Source of the DNA: Anaerolineales bacterium
GTDB taxonomy: Bacteria > Chloroflexota > Anaerolineae > Anaerolineales > UBA4823
Reading direction: 5' to 3'
Assembly: GCA_026415275.1 (NCBI GenBank)
Contig: JAOAHK010000134.1
Location: 1-6,956 of the forward strand
DNA: 6,956 bases
Each line of letters starts with the position of its first letter. Position 1 is the first letter of the stretch. Both the position numbers and the translations under genes were made by a program. The notes below the pieces were generated by a model. That model saw only the letters and a program-made list of their open reading frames with translations. It was not told the origin of the DNA and did no database searches. Shown here piece after piece: positions 1 through 5,098 of the stretch.

Positions 1-936
1 GGGTTAAAGGGAGGCATTGCTGACGGCACGGGGAAACGGCTGAAGGTAAAGCAGGTTCCTAGCCCGGTACATTCCCACCCTGAGCAAATCGCCGAGGCGC
101 TTGCTGCACTCCTGCGTGCCCTAGCCGCAGAAGCGCGAAGTGAAGGCTGTCAAGTGGTCGGCGCTGGGGTTTCTTCGACATTGGATGTCGATCCGCAAAC
201 CGGTTGCTTTCTCCCGCCCCATTTTGATCATCTGGAGCGCTGGCAAGGCTACCCGATCGCCCAACACCTTGAAAATGCGCTTAGCTTGCCCGTTTTGGTC
301 GAAAACGACGGCCCGATGTGCGCGTGGGGCGAATATCTGGTCGGGGCGGGCAAGGGGTATGACAGCCTGGTGATGGTCACGCTGGGCAGCGGGGTTGGAG
401 GAGGCGTCGTCTTGGAAGGCAAACGCCTACCCAACACACTTGGACGGGCAGCCTATTTTGGACATCTGTGCATCGATCTAGATGGCTTGATATGTCCCTG
501 CGGGCGCCGGGGTTGTTGGGAGATGTACGTTTCGGCGACGGCTTTAGAGCGACGCGCGGCGGAAGTGGTGGAGTCGGAGGTGCGTCCGACGCATTTGGGC
601 AAGCAGCCCACAGCCCAGCAAGTCGTTGCGGCAGCCCAAGATGGTGATGCATTAGCGACTGAGCTTCTTAACGAGCTTGCTGGCTACCTCGCCGTTGGTC
701 TAATAGACTTAGCCAATCTCTTTGCTCCGCCGCTCATCGTCATCGGCGGCGGGCTATCCCAAGCCGGGGAACTGCTTTTGGCGCCCGCCAGGCAGCAGAT
801 GAACGCCCTTCGTCTCCCCATCTGTTCGGAAATCGCTTTGGTTGCTTCTCAATTGCCTTTTGAAGCTGGCTTAATGGGCGCAGCTTTGTTAGCTTTGGAA
901 CGCTTTGGAGGTGTTTATGTGCGCAGCCACAACTGA
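1..936 (+). CDS. ROK-family sugar kinase or ROK-type protein, 5' end cut by window
   Basis: The reading frame is open from base 1 to the TGA at 934-936, giving 311 visible residues. The conserved N-terminal phosphate motif (DxGGT) should lie just upstream of the window, so roughly 10-20 residues are missing. ROK proteins phosphorylate hexoses with ATP, or act as sugar-sensing repressors when they carry an N-terminal HTH. Visible motifs are END at 301-309 (the catalytic Asp is encoded at 307-309), a glycine-rich phosphate loop (LGSGVGGG, 382-405), FGH (457-465), and the zinc cluster CPCGRRGC (493-516) followed by WE, whose Glu is a usual sugar contact. A second glycine-rich segment, VIGGGLSQAGE, lies near the C-terminus. 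The Glu of the usual ExGH motif is Tyr here (454-456), so substrate and activity are uncertain. An internal ATG at 154 would remove conserved sequence and is not the start. The family is secure; the substrate is not known. Confidence 0.88.
   Translation, partial: GLKGGIADGTGKRLKVKQVPSPVHSHPEQIAEALAALLRALAAEARSEGCQVVGAGVSSTLDVDPQTGCFLPPHFDHLERWQGYPIAQHLENALSLPVLVENDGPMCAWGEYLVGAGKGYDSLVMVTLGSGVGGGVVLEGKRLPNTLGRAAYFGHLCIDLDGLICPCGRRGCWEMYVSATALERRAAEVVESEVRPTHLGKQPTAQQVVAAAQDGDALATELLNELAGYLAVGLIDLANLFAPPLIVIGGGLSQAGELLLAPARQQMNALRLPICSEIALVASQLPFEAGLMGAALLALERFGGVYVRSHN
907..911 (+). promoter_or_regulatory. Shine-Dalgarno for the PPOX-like gene, inside the ROK coding sequence
   Basis: GGAGG lies 5 nt before the ATG at 917 and within the ROK reading frame. 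It fixes the start at 917 rather than the TTG at 905 and implies coupled translation of the two genes. Confidence 0.7.
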
Positions 937-1411
937 GGCTCAGTCTCTTCTGCCCATCAAGGGCCCGTTTACGCCCGAAAAACTGCGCAACTTCCTTGCA
1001 CAGCCGCTGATCGCTCGCTTTGCCACGGTCACCCCGCAGGGCAAACCGCACGTTGTGCCGGTATGGTACGATTGGGATGGTCGGTACTTATGGGTGACCA
1101 TCGACCGTCGCTCGCAGAAGTATCGCAACATGGTTGCCAACCCCTACTGCGCAGTGACCATCGATGAGACTTGGGGCGGTTTGCGCTTCATTGGGGCGAT
1201 CTTCGAGGGTGCTGTAGAATTGATCGATCAACCCGAAGATTGGGCGCGGGACTTTGTGCGCAAGGTTTATACCAAGTATATGGGTGAAGAAGGTTTATGT
1301 GCCCGCACCATTCAAAGCATGATTAACGAAGGGCAGCATGTGGTAGTTAAGATTACACCGCAGAAGATTCTCACTTGGGATGACACCTCGGGCCCTGCGC
1401 CGGTAGGCTAG
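917..1411 (+). CDS. Pyridoxamine 5'-phosphate oxidase-like split-barrel flavin-family protein
   Basis: The product is 164 aa and probably cytosolic. It has the layout of small PPOX/FMN-binding split-barrel proteins. Residues 21-35 form an N-terminal helix. The barrel strands follow: RFATVTPQGKPHVVPVWYDWDG (residues 34-55, a diagnostic small-protein pattern) and LWVTIDRRSQKYRNMVANP (58-76), where the Arg/Ser/Lys residues commonly bind the flavin or F420 phosphate. Next come a CAVTIDE strand and GAIFEGAVELID (93-104). Members bind FMN, F420, biliverdin or heme, so the reaction cannot be assigned. The ATG at 917 is chosen because GGAGG (907-911) sits 5 nt upstream; an in-frame TTG at 905 has no comparable site. 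The gene starts inside the last 20 nt of the ROK frame, so the two are probably co-transcribed and translationally coupled. A metabolic link between them is not evident. Confidence 0.82.
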   Translation: MCAATTEAQSLLPIKGPFTPEKLRNFLAQPLIARFATVTPQGKPHVVPVWYDWDGRYLWVTIDRRSQKYRNMVANPYCAVTIDETWGGLRFIGAIFEGAVELIDQPEDWARDFVRKVYTKYMGEEGLCARTIQSMINEGQHVVVKITPQKILTWDDTSGPAPVG

Positions 1412-1453
1412 GAACCCCCCTTGCGGTGGTGAAAACTCCACCCCTGGTATAAC

Positions 1454-1484
1454 ACAAAAAGCGGGAGCGATGAGGCGCCCGCTT
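1454..1484 (-). terminator. Intrinsic terminator of rpsT
   Basis: AAGCGGG (1459-1465) and CCCGCTT (1478-1484) form a perfect 7-bp stem. Read on the minus strand, the stem runs straight into a T-rich tract (TTTTTGTGTT), as expected for rho-independent termination of the leftward rpsT transcript. On the plus strand the hairpin is followed by ATGGATTCCCC without a T-run, so it probably does not terminate the rightward ROK/PPOX transcript efficiently. Confidence 0.78.
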
Positions 1485-1515
1485 ATGGATTCCCCAAAAA
1501 GATAGATGCCCAACC

Positions 1516-1794
1516 CTAGGCGGCGGCTTGCTTCTGCAACGCAGCGAGGCGCTTCATCAAGCGGCTTTTGCGTCGGGCGGCGTTGTTCTTGTGAATCACA
1601 CCCTTTTCAGCCGCTTTATCCAATGCACTGACAGCGAGCCGAGTTGCCTCGATAGCCTGTTCCAGCGAGCCACGTTGAATGTTTAGCCGAGCTTTCTTGA
1701 TAAAAGTACGGGCACGACCTTTAAAATAACGGTTGCGTAAACGCCGCTTTTCGTTTTGGCGAATGCGTTTGATTTGCGACTTGATATTTGCCAA
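1516..1794 (-). CDS. rpsT: 30S ribosomal protein S20
   Basis: The product is 92 aa and very rich in Lys and Arg. It has the S20 hallmarks: N-terminal MANIKSQIKRIRQNEKRR, the central RTFIKKA segment, and the C-terminal KGVIHKNNAARRKSRLMKRL block. S20 is a helical-bundle protein that binds 16S rRNA and helps assemble the body of the small subunit. The length is normal for the family. The initiation codon is TTG (CAA at 1792-1794 on the plus strand), supported by GGAGG (CCTCC at 1801-1805) with a 6-nt spacer. In E. coli, rpsT also starts with UUG, and this weak start takes part in autogenous translational repression by S20; the same use here is inference. The gene is monocistronic, divergent from infC, with its own promoter and terminator. 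Confidence 0.97.
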   Translation of the reverse strand: MANIKSQIKRIRQNEKRRLRNRYFKGRARTFIKKARLNIQRGSLEQAIEATRLAVSALDKAAEKGVIHKNNAARRKSRLMKRLAALQKQAAA

Positions 1795-1800
1795 CGGATT

Positions 1801-1805
1801 CCTCC
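1801..1805 (-). promoter_or_regulatory. Shine-Dalgarno of rpsT (supports TTG start)
   Basis: CCTCC on the plus strand is GGAGG on the coding strand, 6 nt before the TTG initiation codon. It supports the non-ATG start and matches the conserved S20 N-terminus. Confidence 0.8.
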
Positions 1806-1838
1806 AAGGTATCTCAATTCCTAAGAATGCGAATACAT

Positions 1839-1867
1839 ATTTTACCTGATATTCAACTTATTGTCTA
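1839..1867 (-). promoter_or_regulatory. Sigma70-type promoter of rpsT
   Basis: On the minus strand TAGACA (plus 1862-1867) and TAAAAT (plus 1839-1844) are separated by exactly 17 nt. Each hexamer matches the consensus at 5 of 6 positions. Transcription would begin near 1830, giving a 5' leader of about 36 nt before the TTG start. This is a prediction from sequence only. Confidence 0.6.
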
Positions 1868-1898
1868 GGAAATTATTAAGATTCCAAAAAATGTTACG

Positions 1899-1939
1899 TT
1901 GACGAATTTGGGTTTCTTTGGTATGATGCGTGCTATAAT
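1899..1939 (+). promoter_or_regulatory. Promoter region of infC-rpmI-rplT, two overlapping sigma70-like elements
   Basis: TTGACG (1899-1904) and TATGAT (1922-1927) are spaced by 17 nt, a near-consensus promoter. Twelve bases further on, TGCTATAAT (1931-1939) is a perfect extended -10 element with only a weak -35 upstream. Either or both may be used, giving start sites near 1933 or 1946 and a leader of about 40-55 nt. The rpsT promoter points the other way about 30 bp upstream, so the two translation operons share a compact divergent control region. Confidence 0.65.
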
Positions 1940-1973
1940 TTTCACCGTACTAGAGGATCATGTGTGAGTGTAG

Positions 1974-1989
1974 AAAGGAGTAGCTTATC
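1974..1989 (+). promoter_or_regulatory. Shine-Dalgarno and AUC start site of infC
   Basis: AAAGGAG (1974-1980) is followed, after a 6-nt spacer that contains an in-frame TAG (1981-1983), by ATC at 1987-1989. No ATG, GTG, TTG or CTG occurs in frame between this stop and the TTG at 2041, so the Shine-Dalgarno spacing points to ATC as the initiation codon. Confidence 0.72.
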
Positions 1990-2541
1990 AGCGCGGTCAA
2001 TTATCGGGTAAACGAAGCCATCAAAGTACCCCAAGTCCGTTTGATCGGCCCACAGGGCGAAAACATCGGGGTCGTCCCAATTGAAGAGGCACAACGCATT
2101 GCCCATGAAGCGGAATTAGACTTAGTCGAGGTGGCACCAAATGCTGAACCTCCAGTGTGTCGGGTGATGGACTTCGGAAAGTTTATCTACGAACGAACAA
2201 AAAAAGAACGCGAAGCTCGCAAAGCGCAGACCAAAATTGAAGTAAAAGAAATTCGCTTGCGCCCAAAAACCAACGAACACCATAGGTCTCTCAAAGTTCG
2301 GGACGCCCGACGGTGGCTCGAAGACGGAATGAAAGTCAAAGTTCGTATCCGCTTTCGAGGCCGTGAGATCACCTACCCAGAGATTGCTTTAGACGACCTC
2401 AAAGCTGTGGCAGAAGATTTAGCGGATATCGCCGTAGTGGAGCAGGCCCCAGCCCTTGAAGGACGAACCATGCTGATGGTCTTGGCACCAGGGAAACAAA
2501 CGAAGAAGAAAGAGAAAGAAAAAGAACCCGTCACGCGCTGA
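1987..2541 (+). CDS. infC: Translation initiation factor IF-3, probable AUC start
   Basis: From ATC at 1987 the product is 184 aa, close to the usual 170-180. IF-3 binds the 30S subunit, blocks premature joining of 50S and rejects wrong start codons and initiator tRNAs. The N-terminal domain shows NYRVNEAIKVPQVRLIGPQG, then LDLVEVAPNAEPPVCRVMDFGKF (around residues 57-79). A basic linker follows (ERTKKEREARKAQTK). The C-terminal domain carries KEIRLRPKTNEHH, LEDGMKVKVRIRFRGREITYPE and GRTMLMVLAPGK. A Lys/Glu-rich tail ends the protein. Starting at the TTG at 2041 would delete the conserved YRVNEAIKVPQVR segment, so that start is rejected. E. coli infC uses AUU, and IF-3 discriminates against it to repress its own synthesis; the AUC here fits the same logic but is unproven. 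It is the first gene of infC-rpmI-rplT. Confidence 0.93.
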   Translation: MSAVNYRVNEAIKVPQVRLIGPQGENIGVVPIEEAQRIAHEAELDLVEVAPNAEPPVCRVMDFGKFIYERTKKEREARKAQTKIEVKEIRLRPKTNEHHRSLKVRDARRWLEDGMKVKVRIRFRGREITYPEIALDDLKAVAEDLADIAVVEQAPALEGRTMLMVLAPGKQTKKKEKEKEPVTR

Positions 2542-2578
2542 AAGTAATCCGCTCATAATGATAGATAAATAAACTTGC

Positions 2579-2600
2579 CCGCGCCCGAAATGGAGCGCGG
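2579..2600 (+). promoter_or_regulatory. Hairpin in infC-rpmI spacer, possible ribosomal-protein control element
   Basis: CCGCGC (2579-2584) pairs with GCGCGG (2595-2600). The stem can be lengthened by CC/GG pairs across a bulged A at 2594, leaving a small GAAAT loop. No T-run follows, so it is not a terminator. It ends 14 nt before the GGAG of rpmI and could modulate L35 translation or bind L20; that role is inferred from the family habit of L20 autoregulation. Confidence 0.4.
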
Positions 2601-2625
2601 TGCTTTCTGTGAAAGGAGAAAGACT

Positions 2626-2853
2626 GTGCCGCGAAAATTGCCTGAAGGAAAATACAAACTCAAAACCCACAAAGCAACTGCTAAACGCTTTCGCCTGACG
2701 GGAACAGGGATGCTAGTGCGCACCAAAGGGGGCAAAAGCCACTTGCGCCGCCGCACCTCCAAACGCACTAAGCGCCTCTTCCAGGAAATGCTCCCGGTAA
2801 AGGGCCGAGGGATTATCAAACGTGTCCTCCGTCTGGCGCCAAATTTAGAATAG
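2626..2853 (+). CDS. rpmI: 50S ribosomal protein L35
   Basis: The product is 75 aa, strongly basic and slightly longer than the common 64-67 aa. The L35 signature KLKTHKATAKRFRLTGTG lies at about residues 12-29. It is followed by GGKSHLRRRTSKRTKRLF (about 36-53) and a C-terminal helix ending in RVLRLAPNLE. L35 is a small 23S rRNA-binding protein of the large subunit. The GTG at 2626 is chosen because AAAGGAG (2612-2618) lies 7 nt upstream and because translation from there gives MPRKLPEGKYKLKTHK, a normal L35 N-terminus. A further-upstream in-frame TTG near 2575 would add a non-homologous leader through the hairpin. It is the middle gene of the IF-3/L35/L20 operon, 84 nt after infC. Confidence 0.95.
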   Translation: MPRKLPEGKYKLKTHKATAKRFRLTGTGMLVRTKGGKSHLRRRTSKRTKRLFQEMLPVKGRGIIKRVLRLAPNLE

Positions 2854-2893
2854 AACCAAAGGATTTTGGATTCTACGATACCCTAATCGCTGA

Positions 2894-2940
2894 CCGCTGA
2901 GTGCTACCAACGGGTGAGAAAAGCTCACCGGCGCTCAGGG
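2894..2940 (+). promoter_or_regulatory. Long interrupted hairpin before rplT, candidate L20 autoregulatory element
   Basis: The outer stem CTGAGTGC (2897-2904) pairs with GCGCTCAG (2931-2938) over 8 bp with one U-G pair. The inner stem GGTGAG (2913-2918) pairs with CTCACC (2924-2929) around an AAAAG loop. The two stems are joined by an asymmetric internal loop (about 8 nt on the left, 1 nt on the right). CC/GG (2894-2895 with 2939-2940) may extend the base across a bulged G. The element ends 7 nt before the rplT Shine-Dalgarno and has no T-run. L20 represses its own operon in E. coli and B. subtilis by binding mRNA structures that mimic its 23S rRNA site; a role here is inference. Confidence 0.5.
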
Positions 2941-2959
2941 GAAGGCAGGAGAGTGAAGC

Positions 2960-3307
2960 ATGAGAGTAAAGACCGGACCTTATCGCAGGCAGCACCACAA
3001 AAAAGTGCTCAAGATGACCAAAGGTCAATTTGGCACCCGTTCGCGCCTCTTCCGCCGCGCTAACGAAGCCTTGTTGAAAAGCCTTTGGTATGCCTATCGG
3101 GATCGCCGCACACGCAAGCGAGACTTACGTCGTTTATGGATCGCTCGCATCAACGCAGCGGCTCGGGCGAATGGCACCACCTATAGCCGGCTAATCGATG
3201 CGATGAAAAAGTCAAAGATCGCTTTGAATCGCAAAATGCTTGCCGATTTAGCCGTGCGCCAACCCGAAGCCTTTGCAGCGGTCGTTGCGGCGACAAAAAC
3301 GACTTAG
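2960..3307 (+). CDS. rplT: 50S ribosomal protein L20
   Basis: The product is 115 aa, the usual length for L20. Recognisable segments are the basic N-terminal extension ([23 protein letters not shown]), [23 protein letters not shown] (about residues 29-51), the highly conserved [16 protein letters not shown] (about 58-73) and [17 protein letters not shown] near the end. L20 binds 23S rRNA early in 50S assembly and in several bacteria represses this operon. The ATG at 2960 has GGAG (2948-2951) 8 nt upstream. The 106-nt gap after rpmI is long for this operon and holds a strong hairpin. The gene is followed directly by an intrinsic terminator. Confidence 0.97.
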   Translation: MRVKTGPYRRQHHKKVLKMTKGQFGTRSRLFRRANEALLKSLWYAYRDRRTRKRDLRRLWIARINAAARANGTTYSRLIDAMKKSKIALNRKMLADLAVRQPEAFAAVVAATKTT

Positions 3308-3327
3308 TCCAGCGTAAACTTCGGTCG

Positions 3328-3362
3328 AAAACGAGGCGAGTTTCATCGCCTCGTTTTTTTGT
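3328..3362 (+). terminator. Intrinsic terminator of infC-rpmI-rplT
   Basis: ACGAGGCGA (3331-3339) pairs perfectly with TCGCCTCGT (3346-3354) around a 6-nt GTTTCA loop. A run of T residues to 3360 follows, and upstream A residues (3328-3330) extend pairing into the T-run. This is a canonical rho-independent terminator 20 nt after the rplT stop. Confidence 0.92.
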
Positions 3363-3375
3363 TTTCTACGTAAGG

Positions 3376-3402
3376 TATAATGAACCTGTTCAAAATCGGA
3401 GG
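3376..3402 (+). promoter_or_regulatory. Probable promoter -10 and Shine-Dalgarno for the DUF1232-lipoprotein unit
   Basis: A perfect TATAAT lies at 3376-3381, just after the rplT terminator. No good -35 is present at 16-18 nt; that position falls in the terminator T-run. GGAGG at 3398-3402 is 5 nt before the ATG at 3408. A start near 3388 would give a leader of about 20 nt. Confidence 0.5.
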
Positions 3403-3407
3403 TTGAA

Positions 3408-3779
3408 ATGAACGAAAACCCAAATCGAAAACTTCAACGCGCACCCAACAGTGGATTCTTTTGGGAGCTTTCGGCAAGGATCAAGTTGATTTTGCGCCTG
3501 CTCGCCGATCGGCGCGTAAGTCCATTGCTCAAATTATTGCCTATCGCTTCGTTAGCCTATCTCCTTGTCCCAGATTTGGCGCCGGGACCAGTGGATGATG
3601 CCTTGATTATCTGGTTGGGAGCTTATTTATTTGTGGAACTCTGCCCTTCAGAGGTGGTTGAGGAACACCTAAAGAAAATTCAATCTTCGGCGATAAACCA
3701 ACTATATGAAGAGCGAAAGAGCGAATTTCGCCCCGAAGACATCGAAGATGCAGAGTATTGGGAAGAACCAAAGCCATGA
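3408..3779 (+). CDS. DUF1232 (YkvA-like) small membrane-associated protein
   Basis: The product is 123 aa. A short polar N-terminus leads into a basic amphipathic stretch (about 21-37, SARIKLILRLLADRRVS). A hydrophobic helix follows (about 38-56, ending YLLVPDLAPGPVDD). A second hydrophobic stretch is ALIIWLGAYLFVELCPSEVV (about 65-84). The acidic C-terminal tail (EFRPEDIEDAEYWEEP) is probably cytosolic. The PD...GPVDD turn between two hydrophobic helices is the mark of the DUF1232/YkvA family, whose biochemical function is not established to my knowledge. The start is fixed by GGAGG at 3398. Its TGA overlaps the next ATG as ATGA (3776-3779), so it is translationally coupled to the dehydrogenase-like lipoprotein. 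It could be an envelope accessory factor, but that is only a guess from context. Confidence 0.78.
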   Translation: MNENPNRKLQRAPNSGFFWELSARIKLILRLLADRRVSPLLKLLPIASLAYLLVPDLAPGPVDDALIIWLGAYLFVELCPSEVVEEHLKKIQSSAINQLYEERKSEFRPEDIEDAEYWEEPKP

Positions 3780-5098
3780 AAGAAAAAAAGACAAAAAATT
3801 ACTGGTATGTATTCCTGCTGTTCGTAATTTTGGTTGCTTGTCAAACCCAAACGGCACCAACTCCAAATGAATCATCGAGCGGTTTCAGCCCATTGCCTAC
3901 TCCACCCACAATCGGGAATCCTCAACCCACTGCGGCTGAGATCGCCGTCCCTATCAAATCTGCGGGAGATGACAGCGCTAGTCCGCAACCCCTCGCAACC
4001 GTTGAAAGTTCACCCGTCTCGCTGACATTTCCCGATCCCGCAAGTTATCGCTGGGTTGCAGTGGCAAAAGGGCTAGAGTCTCCGGTTGGCTTAGGATACA
4101 CCCCTGATGGATCAGGAAGGTTGTTGATCCTCGAACAAGAAGGGACTATCCGCCTTTGGCAGGACAACAACTTATCCAACACCGCTTTTCTGGACATTCG
4201 TGACCGAGTCGGCAGCCGTGGCAGTGAACAAGGTTTATTAGGGATCGCCTTCCACCCCAAATACGCCGAGAATGGTTACTTTTACGTCAACTACACCGAC
4301 CGGGATGGAAGTACAGTCATCGCCCGCTTTCAAGCCAACCCACCCTCTGCCAATCTAGCTGACTCAGCGAGCGAGAAAATTCTCTTGCGCATCGCCCAAC
4401 CGTATGCCAACCATAATGGAGGAGCGGTTGTTTTTGGGCCGGATGGCTTTCTCTACCTTGGGTTAGGAGATGGCGGTTCGGCTGGTGACCCGCAGAACAA
4501 CGCACAATCTTTGAATACTCTGCTTGGGAAAATTTTACGCCTCGACGTAGACAATGGCGAGCCTTATGCAATCCCGACTTCCAATCCGTATGTGAACGGC
4601 GGTGGTTTACCCGAGATCTGGGCATACGGCTTACGTAACCCTTGGCGGATGAGTTTTGACCGTCAAACAGGAGACTTGTACATTGGTGATGTTGGACAAA
4701 ACCAATGGGAAGAGATCGATTACTTGCCCAATGGTTCATCTGGAGACCTAAATTTTGGCTGGAAGTACCTGGAAGGAACGCATCCATATCAAGGGACACC
4801 ACCTGCAGGGGTCAAGTTGATCCCCCCAATCTACGAATACGGACACGATCAAGGCTGCTCGGTGACTGGAGGTGTGTTATACCGTGGACGTAGCTTGCCA
4901 GAATGGAACGGTGTATATTTCTTTAGCGATTATTGCGCCGGATGGGTGGATGGCTTGCGCCAACTGCCCGACGGCACCTGGCAAGCGCAACGTCTCTTCC
5001 GCGATTTGGGCCGTATTTCCTCCTTTGGAGAAGACGAGCAAGGCGAAATCTACCTGATTGACCACGCAGGAACTGTCTATCGCTTAGAGCAGCCATGA
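3776..5098 (+). CDS. PQQ-dependent sugar (glucose/sorbosone) dehydrogenase-type lipoprotein
   Basis: The product is 440 aa. Residues 1-22 form a lipoprotein signal peptide (basic MKEKKTK, hydrophobic core, lipobox LVAC with Cys22). A Pro/Thr/Ser-rich linker to about residue 90 places a beta-propeller outside the membrane. The propeller has family landmarks: GLESPVGLGYTPDGSGRLLILEQ (99-121), GLLGIAFHP (153-161), HNGG (213-216, with the expected catalytic His), LGLGDGGSAGDPQN (228-241), GKILRLDVD (251-259), AYGLRNPWRMSFD (283-295) and GDVGQNQWEEID (304-315). Cys361 and Cys387 flank the SVTGG and SDYCAGW segments typical of soluble aldose dehydrogenases and HHIP-like proteins. Family members oxidise aldoses using PQQ and pass electrons to a quinone or cytochrome; the actual substrate and cofactor use are not shown. 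The ATG at 3776 in the ATGA overlap is preferred over an in-frame TTG at 3758. Confidence 0.88.
   Translation: MKEKKTKNYWYVFLLFVILVACQTQTAPTPNESSSGFSPLPTPPTIGNPQPTAAEIAVPIKSAGDDSASPQPLATVESSPVSLTFPDPASYRWVAVAKGLESPVGLGYTPDGSGRLLILEQEGTIRLWQDNNLSNTAFLDIRDRVGSRGSEQGLLGIAFHPKYAENGYFYVNYTDRDGSTVIARFQANPPSANLADSASEKILLRIAQPYANHNGGAVVFGPDGFLYLGLGDGGSAGDPQNNAQSLNTLLGKILRLDVDNGEPYAIPTSNPYVNGGGLPEIWAYGLRNPWRMSFDRQTGDLYIGDVGQNQWEEIDYLPNGSSGDLNFGWKYLEGTHPYQGTPPAGVKLIPPIYEYGHDQGCSVTGGVLYRGRSLPEWNGVYFFSDYCAGWVDGLRQLPDGTWQAQRLFRDLGRISSFGEDEQGEIYLIDHAGTVYRLEQP

Noticed and set aside
905..916. TTG at 905 as start of the PPOX-like gene
   Set aside because: The GGAGG lies inside this extension and is perfectly placed for the ATG at 917.
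377..1051. Several minus-strand open frames over the ROK and PPOX genes
   Set aside because: They are low-complexity Pro/Arg-rich shadows opposite well-supported coding sequence.
1425..1442. Hairpin GGTGG/CCACC after the PPOX-like gene
   Set aside because: Only a 5-bp stem with an 8-nt loop and no T-run, so it is not supportable as a terminator.
1960..1983. Seven-codon upstream reading frame (MCECRKE) before infC
   Set aside because: Only a weak GAGG lies 3 nt before its ATG, too close for good initiation; it is probably chance, though its stop overlaps the infC initiation region.
2041..2541. infC starting at TTG 2041
   Set aside because: It would remove the conserved YRVNEAIKVPQVR segment and has no Shine-Dalgarno at suitable distance; the ATC at 1987 fits better.
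3758..3775. TTG at 3758 as start of the dehydrogenase lipoprotein
   Set aside because: The ATG at 3776 gives a normal lipoprotein signal peptide and the ATGA overlap; the extension adds six residues without support.
4317..4802. 161-codon open frame on the minus strand
   Set aside because: It lies wholly antisense to the dehydrogenase gene, shows no recognisable domain and no ribosome site was evident; a shadow of the real gene.
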